A program made the position numbers and the translations under genes. A DNA stretch of 64,000 nucleotides, from the NCBI RefSeq assembly GCF_000422885.1, contig NZ_KE383942.1, positions 189,353-253,352 on the forward strand. Direction: 5' to 3'. A model generated the notes under the pieces. It searched no databases and was not told the origin of the DNA. It saw nothing but the letters and a program-made list of their open reading frames with translations. Origin of the DNA: Ottowia thiooxydans DSM 14619 (GTDB lineage Bacteria > Pseudomonadota > Gammaproteobacteria > Burkholderiales > Burkholderiaceae_C). Below, piece by piece: positions 25,312-33,751 of the stretch (positions within the stretch are counted from its first letter, which is position 1; every line of letters begins with the position of its first letter).

Positions 25312-26037
25312 ATGACTTTCACGCTCCATTTTTCCAGCGAATCCGTCGATACCGATGGCGCAACGTCCACACGCCTGGTCTCGGTCGAGCCGCAACGCTT
25401 CGTGATTGCCGGCTGGACCGGCCGCGACGCGGCTGCGATCCAGCACCACATCGACGAGCTAGCCGAGATCGGGGTACCCCGCCCGTCGGCCGTACCGCTT
25501 TACTACCGCGCTAGCCGGGGTCTCCTGAGCCAGGAGGCATCGGTCGAGGTGCTTGGCGTGGAGAGCTCTGGCGAAGCCGAACCGGTGCTGTTTTTCAGCG
25601 AAGGCGAATGGTGGTTAACCGTAGGTTCCGATCACACCGACCGGAAGGTCGAGGGCTACTCGGTGGCTGTGTCCAAGCAAATGTGTCCGAAGCCCATCGC
25701 CACTGCGGCCTGGCGCTGGTCCGACGTTGCAGCGCGCCAGGACGAGATCGAGCTTGAATCGCGCATCCTTGAGGGCGGCAAATGGGTTACCTATCAGCGC
25801 GGCACGCTGGCCTCGATCCGGCCGCTCGCCTCGCTGCGCGATGGCCTGCTCGAGCAGTTAGGCGGTGTCGCGGCCACAGGCTACTTCCTTTTCTGCGGCA
25901 CGCTGGGTGCTATCCCCAACGCGGAAGGCAAAGGCATCCGCGCGGCCGCGGCAATGGAGCTGTCGTTGCGCGATCCCCAGAGCAACCGCGCCATCGTGCA
26001 CCGCTACACGGTCGATCTTTTGCCTGTTATTGCTTGA
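25312..26037 (+). CDS. DUF2848 family protein
   Basis: 241 residues from the ATG at 25312, preceded by GAGGAG and GAGG; the longer frame upstream overlaps the cupin gene and is not coding. Marks that place it in DUF2848: RFVIAGWTGRDAAAIQHHID, LAEIGVPRPSAVPLYYR, LTVGSDHTDRKVEGYSVAVS (shown as landmarks) and FCGTLGAI near the C-terminus. The last phrase and the overall beta-rich pattern recall fumarylacetoacetate-hydrolase-like folds, but no activity has been established that I can name. Such genes are often seen near Bug proteins and amidases. Confidence 0.8.
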   Translation: MTFTLHFSSESVDTDGATSTRLVSVEPQRFVIAGWTGRDAAAIQHHIDELAEIGVPRPSAVPLYYRASRGLLSQEASVEVLGVESSGEAEPVLFFSEGEWWLTVGSDHTDRKVEGYSVAVSKQMCPKPIATAAWRWSDVAARQDEIELESRILEGGKWVTYQRGTLASIRPLASLRDGLLEQLGGVAATGYFLFCGTLGAIPNAEGKGIRAAAAMELSLRDPQSNRAIVHRYTVDLLPVIA

Positions 26038-26062
26038 GCAAGGTCGACGCCCGCCAATCCCC

Positions 26063-27424
26063 ATGAGTCACACTATCAGCGCGCTGCGTGCGCGCATCCA
26101 GCAAGGCGACACGTGCCACGAGGCTTTAGTGAGTGAGGCCCTCGAGAAGGCGCAGCAGCCGGCGGCGCGTCATGTCTTCACCCGGCTGTATCCCAATGCG
26201 GCGCTGGCCGCAGCACGACAGGCCGACGCCGCGATGCGAACCGGGGTCCGGTTGCCTATGCTGGCTGGCCTGCCAGTTTCGATCAAGGACCTCTACGACG
26301 TTGCGGGAGAACCCACGCTGGCGGGGAGCAAGGTATGCCAAGACGACGCGCCGGCGACTGCAGATGCAATCGCCGTGATGCGCCTGCGCGGCCAGGGCGC
26401 TGCCCTCGTGGGCAAGACGAACATGACGGAGTTTGCCTTTTCCGGCGTAGGGATCAATCCGCACCATGGCACGCCGCGCAACCCGGCGGACGACGCGGTC
26501 GCGCGCATCCCAGGAGGGTCGTCTTCCGGCGCGGCGGTGTCGGTGGCCCTCGGTCTCGCTGTTGTGGGTCTGGGGTCGGACACTGGTGGCTCCATCCGGA
26601 TTCCTGCGGCGCTGTGTGGCCTTGTTGGCTTCAAGAGCACACAGTCGCGGGTTCCTCGTACCGGCGCCTTCGAACTCTCGCGCACGCTGGATACAGTTTG
26701 TTCCATGACGCGCAGCGTGGCGGATTGCTTGACTGTCGATGCCGCGCTGGCGGGTGAGGCGCTCGATACGCGTTGCCGCACGCTTAAAGGCGTGCGCCTG
26801 GCGCTACCGCAAACGCTTATGTTCGATGGCATCGAACCAGCCGTCGCAGCCGCTGTAGAGCGCGCGCTGCAGCGCCTCGCAGAGGCGGGCGCACATGTGG
26901 AGACCATCCCCTTCCACGAACTGGCCGAGATCCAGGCGCTCAACGCGCCGGGCGGATTCTCCGCGGTGGAGGCGTTCGCCAAGCACCGCGAGCGACTCCG
27001 CGACCGGGCGGGCGATTTCGACCCGCGCGTGGCGAAACGCATCGTGACCGGCCAGGTTGCGAGCGCTGCCGACTACCTCCGGATGCAGGACTTGCGCGCT
27101 GCCTGGATTGTGCGCGCCGAGACGATTCTGCGACCCTTTGATGCCTTGATCTGTCCGACCGTGCCGATTGTGGCGCCGACGATCGAGGCCCTGGTTGCTA
27201 ACGAGGGGGAATTCTTCCGCACAAACGGCCTGCTGCTACGTAATACGTTCGCCGTCAACTATCTCGACGGATGTGCCTTCAGCCTTCCCTGCCATGCCGA
27301 AGGGGAGCTTCCGGTCGGCCTGATGCTCAGCGGCCTGCGCGGTGACGACGCCCGGCTTGCGACGGTCGCGCTGGCGGTGGAAGCTGCACTCGGCACTGCA
27401 GCTGATCGCCTGGATGCCGCCTGA
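26063..27424 (+). CDS. Amidase-signature enzyme
   Basis: 453 residues from the ATG at 26063. The Ser-cisSer-Lys catalytic triad can be placed: Lys75 in VSIKDLYDVAG, Ser153 in IPGGSSSGAAVSVA and Ser177 in GSDTGGSIRIPAALCGLVG. Spacing between the two serines (24) matches fatty-acid amide hydrolase and relatives. The enzyme hydrolyses an amide to an acid and ammonia or an amine. The longer frame beginning at 25865 lies inside the DUF2848 gene. It follows that gene by 25 bases and is probably cotranscribed. Confidence 0.93.
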   Translation: MSHTISALRARIQQGDTCHEALVSEALEKAQQPAARHVFTRLYPNAALAAARQADAAMRTGVRLPMLAGLPVSIKDLYDVAGEPTLAGSKVCQDDAPATADAIAVMRLRGQGAALVGKTNMTEFAFSGVGINPHHGTPRNPADDAVARIPGGSSSGAAVSVALGLAVVGLGSDTGGSIRIPAALCGLVGFKSTQSRVPRTGAFELSRTLDTVCSMTRSVADCLTVDAALAGEALDTRCRTLKGVRLALPQTLMFDGIEPAVAAAVERALQRLAEAGAHVETIPFHELAEIQALNAPGGFSAVEAFAKHRERLRDRAGDFDPRVAKRIVTGQVASAADYLRMQDLRAAWIVRAETILRPFDALICPTVPIVAPTIEALVANEGEFFRTNGLLLRNTFAVNYLDGCAFSLPCHAEGELPVGLMLSGLRGDDARLATVALAVEAALGTAADRLDAA

Positions 27425-27468
27425 AACCAGATTCGAGTTGATTGCCCGACCATCTCACGGAACCTTTC

Positions 27469-28692
27469 ATGCAGAAATCCACCCTTGTTTTACCCGTTTA
27501 CATGGACTACAGCGCGACAACCCCTGTCGATCCGCGTGTGGTCTCGACGATGGTGCCGTACCTGTACGAGAAATTCGGCAATCCCGCTTCACGCAGTCAT
27601 ATCTACGGCTGGGAAGCGGAATCTGTGGTCGAAATCGCGCGAGGCCATGTGGCGGCACTCCTCAACGCGGACTCGCGTGAAATCGTCTGGACCTCTGGTG
27701 CCACCGAGGGCAACAACCTGGCTATCAAGGGAGCGGCCCAGTTCTACTCTGCCAAAGGCAAGCACCTGATCACACAGAAGACCGAGCACAAGGCGGTGCT
27801 CGACACCTTCCGTGAACTCGAACGCCAGGGTTATACCGCCACCTACCTCGATGTCGACGAGGACGGCCTAGTGAGTGTGGAGAGCGTGATCGAGGCCATC
27901 CGCCCCGACACCATCCTGTGCTCAGTCATGATGGTCAACAATGAAACCGGCGTGGTTCAGGATGTGGCAGCGATCGGTGCTGCGTGCCGGGAGCGCGGAG
28001 TGCTGTTCCACTGCGACGCGGTTCAAGCGGCTGGCAAAGTCGAAATCGATCTGCGCAAGCTCAAGATTGACTTGCTCACAGTCACAGCGCACAAAGTATA
28101 TGGGCCCAAAGGAATCGGCGCGCTGTACGTTCGGCGTAAGCCGCGGGTGCGGATCGTCGCCGGAATCCACGGTGGCGGCCACGAGCGTGGCATGCGCTCG
28201 GGTACCTTGCCTACCCATCAGATCGTCGGTATGGGTGAGGCCTTCCGCATCGCGAAGCTTGAGATGGATGAGGAAGGCGCGCGTGTTCGGGCGTTGAGGA
28301 ACCGGTTGCTGGCCGGGCTTTCGGAAATCCCGGAAATCTTCGTCAACGGTTCGCTCGAACAACGCGTCGCGCACAACCTCAATATCAGCTTCAACTACGT
28401 CGAAGGGGAGTCTCTGATGATGGCGATCAAGGATGTGGCCGTGTCCTCGGGTTCGGCCTGCACCTCGGCATCACTGGAGCCGTCCTACGTGTTGTTGGCC
28501 CTTGGACGCAGCGACGAGCTGGCCCATAGCTCGATCCGGTTCACGCTCGGGCGCTACACGACTGAGGAAGAGGTCGACTTCGTGGTCGAGCTGCTGAAGT
28601 CGAGAGTTGACCGGCTAAGGCAACTTAGTCCCCTGTGGGAAATGTTCCTCGATGGCGTGGACATCGCCAGCATCCAGTGGGCAGCGCACTAG
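27469..28692 (+). CDS. iscS: IscS-like cysteine desulfurase, separate from any isc operon
   Basis: 407 residues from the ATG at 27469. It tracks E. coli IscS (404 residues) throughout: [64 protein letters not shown]. The PLP lysine is Lys209 ([12 protein letters not shown]). The persulfide cysteine is Cys331 ([14 protein letters not shown]), and the IscU-contacting tail [18 protein letters not shown] is kept. It should remove sulfur from cysteine for Fe-S clusters or thio-modification. No iscR, iscU, hscA or fdx lies nearby; it ends the catabolic row 44 bases after the amidase. It is either a second copy serving this pathway or a relocated gene. Confidence 0.9.
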   Translation: MQKSTLVLPVYMDYSATTPVDPRVVSTMVPYLYEKFGNPASRSHIYGWEAESVVEIARGHVAALLNADSREIVWTSGATEGNNLAIKGAAQFYSAKGKHLITQKTEHKAVLDTFRELERQGYTATYLDVDEDGLVSVESVIEAIRPDTILCSVMMVNNETGVVQDVAAIGAACRERGVLFHCDAVQAAGKVEIDLRKLKIDLLTVTAHKVYGPKGIGALYVRRKPRVRIVAGIHGGGHERGMRSGTLPTHQIVGMGEAFRIAKLEMDEEGARVRALRNRLLAGLSEIPEIFVNGSLEQRVAHNLNISFNYVEGESLMMAIKDVAVSSGSACTSASLEPSYVLLALGRSDELAHSSIRFTLGRYTTEEEVDFVVELLKSRVDRLRQLSPLWEMFLDGVDIASIQWAAH

Positions 28693-28959
28693 GTCCACTC
28701 TGAGCCTGAATGGTTGCCGCAACCCCCTTGAGCCCGGCGTTTCGTTGCGCGTGCCTATTGCAAGTCCGGTTCTACAAATTGGGCGCGACGCTTATCTATG
28801 GCTATCCGTGGACGGGCACGGGAAAGCGTCTCACCAATGGCTTAGCCGACCCAATCGAGATGGGCATCCCGGTCAGTTTTCCCGTGGCAACTAAGGATCT
28901 TTCACCGCTTCGGATAAATGGTAAACACGTTCCAAGAGGCCGCCCCTTAGAATCGGCGG
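28693..28959. other. Region between the iscS-like gene and dnaX
   Basis: An open frame without a good start reads YGYPWTGTGKRLTNGLAD then PIEMGIPVSFPVATKDLS (28793-28905). It looks like protein but matches nothing I know, and may be a gene remnant. TTAGAA close to 28946 is a possible -10 element for dnaX. Confidence 0.35.
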
Positions 28960-31062
28960 ATGTCTTATATGGTGCTGGCCCGGAAATACAGGCCCCGGAA
29001 TTTCTCAGAGATGGTTGGCCAGGAGCACGTGGTGCAGGCTTTGACCAATGCTTTGACGCAGCAACGCTTGCACCACGCCTACTTGTTCACGGGTACGAGG
29101 GGCGTGGGTAAAACCACGGTATCTCGCATTCTGGCCAAGTCGCTCAATTGTGTGGGGGCGGATGGGCAGGGCGGTATCACGGCGACTCCGTGCGGTGTGT
29201 GCGCAGCCTGCACGGATATCGATGCTGGCCGCTTCGTGGACTACACGGAGCTTGACGCCGCCAGTAACCGCGGCGTTGACGAAGTGCAGCAATTGCTGGA
29301 GCAGGCCGTCTACAAGCCTGTGCAAGGCCGTTTCAAGGTCTTCATGATCGATGAAGTGCACATGCTGACCAATACCGCCTTCAACGCCATGTTGAAGACG
29401 CTGGAGGAGCCGCCTGAATATCTCAAGTTCGTGATTGCCACCACTGACCCGCAGAAGGTTCCGGTTACGGTGCTCAGCCGTTGTTTGCAGTTCAATTTGC
29501 GACCAATGGCGCCAGAGGTGGTGCTGGAGCACCTGGAGCGCGTGTTGGGGCAGGAAAAGGTACCTGCTGAACTGCCAGCGTTAAAGCTTTTGGCGCGCGC
29601 GGCCCGTGGCTCCATGCGCGATGCCCTGAGTCTGACCGATCAGGCGATTGCGTTTGGGAGCGGGCAACTGCAAGAGTCCGGCGTGCGGCAGATGCTGGGC
29701 AGCGTAGATCGCGGCGTGGTCTTTCAGCTGATAGGGGCTTTGGCTGCGGGAGACGGCAAGGCTGTGGTGGAGTTGTCTGAGCAATTGCGAGTTAACGGCC
29801 TGTCTGCTGCCACCACCTTGGAAGACATGGCGATGGTTTTGCAGCGGATGGCCGTGCAGCAGGCTGTGCCTGACATGGTCATTGATGAAACCGATCCAGA
29901 TGCCAAGGAGACGGCTCGCCTGGCGCAATTGCTGCCTGCTGATGAAACCCAGCTTCTCTACAGCTTGTGCATTCATGGCCGAACCGAACTCGGCCTTGCG
30001 CCCGATGAGTATGCCGGGCTGACCATGGTGCTGCTGCGCTTGCTGCCGTTCAAAGCAGGGGCCACGCGAGGAGGGGCGCAGATCAAGCCGTCAGCAGCGA
30101 CACCCGCTGAGGCGGAAAAAAAAACTCTGAAAATAGTGGCGGCCGCCCCTGAGAAAGCCGTAGAACCACCGATTCCCCGTGAGGCTGCGCCCTCACCTCA
30201 GAGCGTAGCCTATGAAGCTGCGGCAGCGCCAGTAGCGCCAGTAGCGCCTGAGCCGATTGCGCCGCCCGAAGTCCCCTTGCCCCAAGTGGAAAGCGCGCAA
30301 GGCCAGCCCGAAGGAGAGCTGCCGCAAAGCGAGCCAACGCCCTACGAGCAGGGCTCGCCCTCGGGCCCTGGCGGCTTTGCTCCGCCAGACGCGATGGACG
30401 CGGACGCCCCTATGCCCGGAGACTGGGGTAACGATGCCCCTCCTTGGGAGGATGATCCTGCCTCCGTGCCATCAGTCGCGCCGAGGCGCCAGCCCCACCC
30501 ACCCACTCCCGCGGTGCCAGTGCGTGAGTGGCCTGCCGCCGCGAAAAGAGATGAACCGCCGCCCGCAGTGATCGATGCCCCCAAGGAGGCCGAGATCGTG
30601 GGCTACGCCGTCAGGGAGCGGTCCATGCGTGAAGACCGGGGTGAGTTACCGGCAGCGGTGCCTCGCCCTGTGCAAAATACGGTTGAGGGCGATTATTGGC
30701 ACACGCTGGTGCAGGATCTCGTGGCGCGCGAATTAGTGGTGGCGTTGGTGCGCGAGCTAGCGCTGCAATCACAACTGGTGGCGCGTGCGGAAGGCCAGTG
30801 GACGCTGAAGGTTGAAAGCGAATCCCTCACCTACGCGGCCACGCGCGATCGCCTGCAGGCTGCACTGGTTGAGGCCGGGCACAAGATTCGCTTGGTGGTG
30901 GAGGTGGGCGCTGTTTCAGACAGTCCTTCACGCCGTAACGCTATAGTCGCGGCCAGCCGCCAGAAGGCCGCGCAAGAACTATTGTTGGCCGACCCGTTCG
31001 TGCAAGAAATGATGCGCGAGTTTGGGGCGAAAATCGTCACTGGAAGCGTCAAGCCGCTTTAA
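28960..31062 (+). CDS. dnaX: DNA polymerase III subunits tau/gamma
   Basis: 700 residues. Clamp-loader AAA+ features: Walker A GTRGVGKTT, zinc-binding Cys residues (LNC and CGVCAAC), Walker B IDEVHML and the sensor SRC motif (VTVLSRCLQFNL). Domain III ends near residue 370; a Pro/Ala-rich linker and the tau C-terminal domain that binds polymerase alpha and DnaB follow. Nine consecutive A residues (30116-30124) fall at codons 386-389, where slippage in either direction reaches a stop within ten codons, so a gamma-like short product is likely. It heads dnaX-ybaB-recR. Confidence 0.97.
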   Translation: MSYMVLARKYRPRNFSEMVGQEHVVQALTNALTQQRLHHAYLFTGTRGVGKTTVSRILAKSLNCVGADGQGGITATPCGVCAACTDIDAGRFVDYTELDAASNRGVDEVQQLLEQAVYKPVQGRFKVFMIDEVHMLTNTAFNAMLKTLEEPPEYLKFVIATTDPQKVPVTVLSRCLQFNLRPMAPEVVLEHLERVLGQEKVPAELPALKLLARAARGSMRDALSLTDQAIAFGSGQLQESGVRQMLGSVDRGVVFQLIGALAAGDGKAVVELSEQLRVNGLSAATTLEDMAMVLQRMAVQQAVPDMVIDETDPDAKETARLAQLLPADETQLLYSLCIHGRTELGLAPDEYAGLTMVLLRLLPFKAGATRGGAQIKPSAATPAEAEKKTLKIVAAAPEKAVEPPIPREAAPSPQSVAYEAAAAPVAPVAPEPIAPPEVPLPQVESAQGQPEGELPQSEPTPYEQGSPSGPGGFAPPDAMDADAPMPGDWGNDAPPWEDDPASVPSVAPRRQPHPPTPAVPVREWPAAAKRDEPPPAVIDAPKEAEIVGYAVRERSMREDRGELPAAVPRPVQNTVEGDYWHTLVQDLVARELVVALVRELALQSQLVARAEGQWTLKVESESLTYAATRDRLQAALVEAGHKIRLVVEVGAVSDSPSRRNAIVAASRQKAAQELLLADPFVQEMMREFGAKIVTGSVKPL
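30116..30124 (+). other. A9 slippage site in dnaX
   Basis: Codons here are GAA AAA AAA ACT. A -1 shift (or an added A in the mRNA) gives AAC TCT GAA and meets TGA at 30150-30152, for a product of about 397 residues. Loss of one A gives CTC TGA, a stop two codons later. The position, just after domain III, is where gamma ends in other bacteria. Confidence 0.65.
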
Positions 31063-31092
31063 CCCTTCTACCCATTTATTTAGAGGAACCCC

Positions 31093-31425
31093 ATGTTCAA
31101 CAAAGGACAACTCGCTGGTCTCATGAAGCAGGCCCAGTCAATGCAGGACAACCTGAAAAAAGCGCAAGACGAACTGGCGCTGATGGAAGTCGAAGGCGAA
31201 TCAGGCGCGGGCCTTGTGAAGGTACTCATGACTGCCAAACATGATGTCAAGCGCGTCACCATCGACCCCAGCCTGCTGGCCGATGACAAAGACATGCTGG
31301 AGGATCTCGTCGCCGCCGCATTCAACGCTGCCGTGCGCAAGGCAGAGGAAGTTTCCTCGGAGAAGTTGGGCAAGCTGACCGCCGGTATGCCGGGCCTTCC
31401 TGGTGGAATGAAGTTTCCGTTCTGA
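31093..31425 (+). CDS. ybaB: YbaB/EbfC nucleoid-associated protein
   Basis: 110 residues. Family marks: [19 protein letters not shown] near the N-terminus, [20 protein letters not shown], and [18 protein letters not shown]. The Met-rich, Gly/Pro-containing end ([12 protein letters not shown]) is typical. It forms dimers that bind DNA. Between dnaX and recR, as in most bacteria; GAGG precedes the ATG by about 9 bases. Confidence 0.96.
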   Translation: MFNKGQLAGLMKQAQSMQDNLKKAQDELALMEVEGESGAGLVKVLMTAKHDVKRVTIDPSLLADDKDMLEDLVAAAFNAAVRKAEEVSSEKLGKLTAGMPGLPGGMKFPF

Positions 31426-31483
31426 GAGCCCTGGGTCGCTCGGCATGCCTGCGAGCGCTCCATATTGAAATTGCTATAAAAAA

Positions 31484-32071
31484 ATGAGCGCCCATAGTTT
31501 TGATGCTCTGGTTCAGGCGTTGCGCCGCCTGCCGGGAGTGGGGGTGCGCTCTGCGCAGCGCATGGCATTCCACTTGTTGCAGCACGACCGGGAAGGTGCT
31601 GTGCTGCTGGCACGGTCGCTGGAAGCAGCCGTGTCACAAGTGCGCCATTGCGTGCGCTGCCACACTTTTACAGAAGACGAAATTTGTGTGACCTGCGCAG
31701 ATGCCAGGCGCGATGCAAGCAAGTTGTGCGTGGTCGAAACGCCAGCTGATCAGGCGGCCCTGGAGCGTACTGCAGCGTTCAAAGGGATGTACTTCGTGCT
31801 GATGGGGCGCCTTAGCCCCCTGGATGGTGTTGGCCCGCGCGATATCGGCTTGGCCAAGCTCATTGAACGTACCAGCGATGGTGTAGTGCAGGAGGTGATC
31901 CTCGCCACCAACTTCACGGCCGAGGGTGAGGCCACCGCTCATGTCATAGCCCAGGCTTTGAAGAGCCGCGGCCTTGCGGTCACTCGCCTGGCGCGGGGCG
32001 TACCAGCGGGAAGCGAGCTGGAATATGTGGATCTCGGCACGATCGCTCATGCGCTGGTAGACAGGCGCTGA
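31484..32071 (+). CDS. recR: Recombination protein RecR
   Basis: 195 residues. Helix-hairpin-helix region [20 protein letters not shown], a four-Cys zinc finger ([16 protein letters not shown]), then a Toprim domain ([36 protein letters not shown]). RecR works with RecO and RecF in gap repair and replication restart. The start ATG follows an A-rich leader without a strong ribosome-binding site. Confidence 0.96.
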   Translation: MSAHSFDALVQALRRLPGVGVRSAQRMAFHLLQHDREGAVLLARSLEAAVSQVRHCVRCHTFTEDEICVTCADARRDASKLCVVETPADQAALERTAAFKGMYFVLMGRLSPLDGVGPRDIGLAKLIERTSDGVVQEVILATNFTAEGEATAHVIAQALKSRGLAVTRLARGVPAGSELEYVDLGTIAHALVDRR

Positions 32072-32151
32072 GTTACCCGGCCGCAAGGGGGAGGGGTAGG
32101 AGCCGCCTACGCTCCTGGTCTTGATCACCAGAGATCGAGAGAGACCATCAA

Positions 32152-32176
32152 GGTAAACCCCATCGGGGGCTTTACC
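32152..32176 (+). terminator. Hairpin downstream of recR
   Basis: GGTAAACCCC and GGGGGCTTTACC pair around a 3-base loop. No T-run follows, so it may be a weak or rho-assisted terminator. The rest of the 335-base gap up to the next gene shows no other feature I can name. Confidence 0.5.
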
Positions 32177-32406
32177 AATGACGTTGGGGTGCATGTTCGG
32201 ATACCTTTGCGAGGTAGTCGTTTTGTTTACCCACCTTGTTTATCCAACTGCGTCGTGTCTAGTTACATAAGTCCTGCAGCATTCGAGCCACCCGGCATCC
32301 CCGGCTGTGGCGTTGCAACTCCTCTCCCTAGCCAAAGCTGCGGCTATGAATGCGGTTTGCGCTTTGCTGGCGGGGTGCCGGACGTCTTTCGGCACAACGC
32401 AGACTT

Positions 32407-33477
32407 ATGCAACTAGAGAATAGCTTCACGGCCGCTGACCAACGGCGGCGTCTCCTGCTCTCTGCGTCGGCCATTTCCCTCATTGGCGCCAGTCGCGCCT
32501 GGGCGCAAGCGTCTCCGCCACGTCCAGAGCGGTCTGAGGTGACCCTGGCTGTAGGAGGACGCACGGCCATCTATTACTTGCCTCTCACCATTGCAGATCA
32601 ATTGGGCTACTTCAAGGATGAAGGCCTGCAGGTGGAGTTGCAAGACCACACGGCAGGAAGCCTCGCCCTGCAGTCGATGTTAAGAGGGACTGCAAACGTC
32701 ACGGGAGGCAGCTACGAGCACGTGATTGACCTCCGTGGGCGTGGATTCAATTGCCTCGCATTCGTCTTCACGGGTAGGGCGCCGCAGCTGGTGTTTGGCG
32801 TTTCTACGCGCACCCTCGCGCAATTTAAAGAACCGGCGCAACTGAAGGGCCGGCGTGTAGGCATCACTGCCACCGATTCGGCGACGCACTGGTTTGCGAA
32901 GTTTTTGTTGGGGCGTGCCGGTTTGCAGCCTGGTGACGTGGAGTATGTCAACGTAGGTAACTCTACCTCTGCGGCAATGGCTATCAGGGAAGGCCGTATT
33001 GACGCCATCGCGAATATAGATCCCGTGATCAGCCTGCTGGAGTCTCGCGGTGAGATCCGTGTGTTATGGGATACCCGCTCGATGAGGGGCACCCATGATT
33101 TGTATGGAGGCCCGATGGGCGCCGGTTGCCTCTATACCTCCCAGGATTTCCTGGTGCGTTACCCGAATACCGTGCAAGCATTGACGAACGCGGTAGTGCG
33201 CGCTCTGAAGTGGCTCCAGACGGCAGGGCCGAGCGATATCGTGCGAGCTGTCCCTGAAGCCTTCATGTATGGCGATCGCGCGCTTTACCTCGCAGCCCTT
33301 GGGAAGGCGAGGGAAGCCATGTCACCCGATGGGCTGGTTTCGGAAGACTGCGTGGAAACCACGCATCGGGTGGTGGCAAAGTATGGCATCACTGCCTCGG
33401 CAGTCCGGCCTCCTTCGCCAGCGGCCACCTTCACCAACGACTTCGCCCGTCGAGCCAAACGCCGGTTTCAGGCCTGA
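32407..33477 (+). CDS. NMT1/SsuA-like periplasmic substrate-binding protein
   Basis: 356 residues from the ATG at 32407. The N-terminus has QRRRLLLSASAISLIGA and a probable cleavage near RAWAQA, so export could be by Tat or Sec. The family pattern is clear: AIYYLPLTIADQLGYFKDEG, LRGTANVTGGSYEHVIDL, LKGRRVGITATDSATHWFAK and GRIDAIANIDPVISLLE. Such proteins bind pyrimidine precursors, sulfonates, nitrate or similar compounds for ABC import. No permease or ATPase gene is adjacent, so the transporter partner, if any, is elsewhere. Confidence 0.88.
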   Translation: MQLENSFTAADQRRRLLLSASAISLIGASRAWAQASPPRPERSEVTLAVGGRTAIYYLPLTIADQLGYFKDEGLQVELQDHTAGSLALQSMLRGTANVTGGSYEHVIDLRGRGFNCLAFVFTGRAPQLVFGVSTRTLAQFKEPAQLKGRRVGITATDSATHWFAKFLLGRAGLQPGDVEYVNVGNSTSAAMAIREGRIDAIANIDPVISLLESRGEIRVLWDTRSMRGTHDLYGGPMGAGCLYTSQDFLVRYPNTVQALTNAVVRALKWLQTAGPSDIVRAVPEAFMYGDRALYLAALGKAREAMSPDGLVSEDCVETTHRVVAKYGITASAVRPPSPAATFTNDFARRAKRRFQA

Positions 33478-33540
33478 ATGCCGTAACGAGCCAGTGCCTC
33501 TTGGGAGCAACGAATCTCGCGCCAACCTTGATACGCTGTC

Positions 33541-33615
33541 TACCCTCACCCCGACCCTCTCCCGCGAGCGGGAGAGGGAGAGGGAGAGGGAGAGGGAGAG
33601 GGAGAGGGAGAGGGG
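33541..33615. repeat. GGGAGA hexamer tandem array with CTCTCCC inverted partner
   Basis: CCCTCTCCCGCGAGCGGGAGAGGG forms a hairpin and is followed by about eight GGGAGA/GAGAGG units up to 33615. It is non-coding. Similar CTCTCCC...GGGAGAGGG hairpins are frequent between genes in this group; another is at about 59452-59467. Confidence 0.85.
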
Positions 33616-33694
33616 GGAAATCCAAATCAGAAGGCTGCGGAGCAAGCCATCCCAGTGCCACCGCGGAGCTGGCTTTGCCAGGCCGCTAGTGGCG

Positions 33695-33734
33695 TCCCCC
33701 TCAGGGGGAAGGCGCGTAAGCGACGCAGGGGGAG
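33695..33734. repeat. Intergenic hairpin repeat, same family as 20811-20961
   Basis: TCCCCCTCAGGGGGAAGGCG, then CGTAAGCGACGCAGGGGGAG. It shares the CCCCCTnnGGGGG hairpin, the inner GCG/CGC pair and the GGGGGAGC end with the two repeats near 20.8 kb. It lies just downstream of mltD. Confidence 0.7.
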
Positions 33735-33751
33735 CTCATTTCCCCAGGGGC

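Noticed and set aside
24804-25451. Minus-strand frame of 215 codons across the cupin gene
   Set aside because: The plus strand has cupin motifs, ribosome-binding sites and tight spacing to DUF2848; the reverse frame has none.
33541-33615. Possible CRISPR array
   Set aside because: The unit is a 6-base tandem repeat without spacers, and there are no cas genes.
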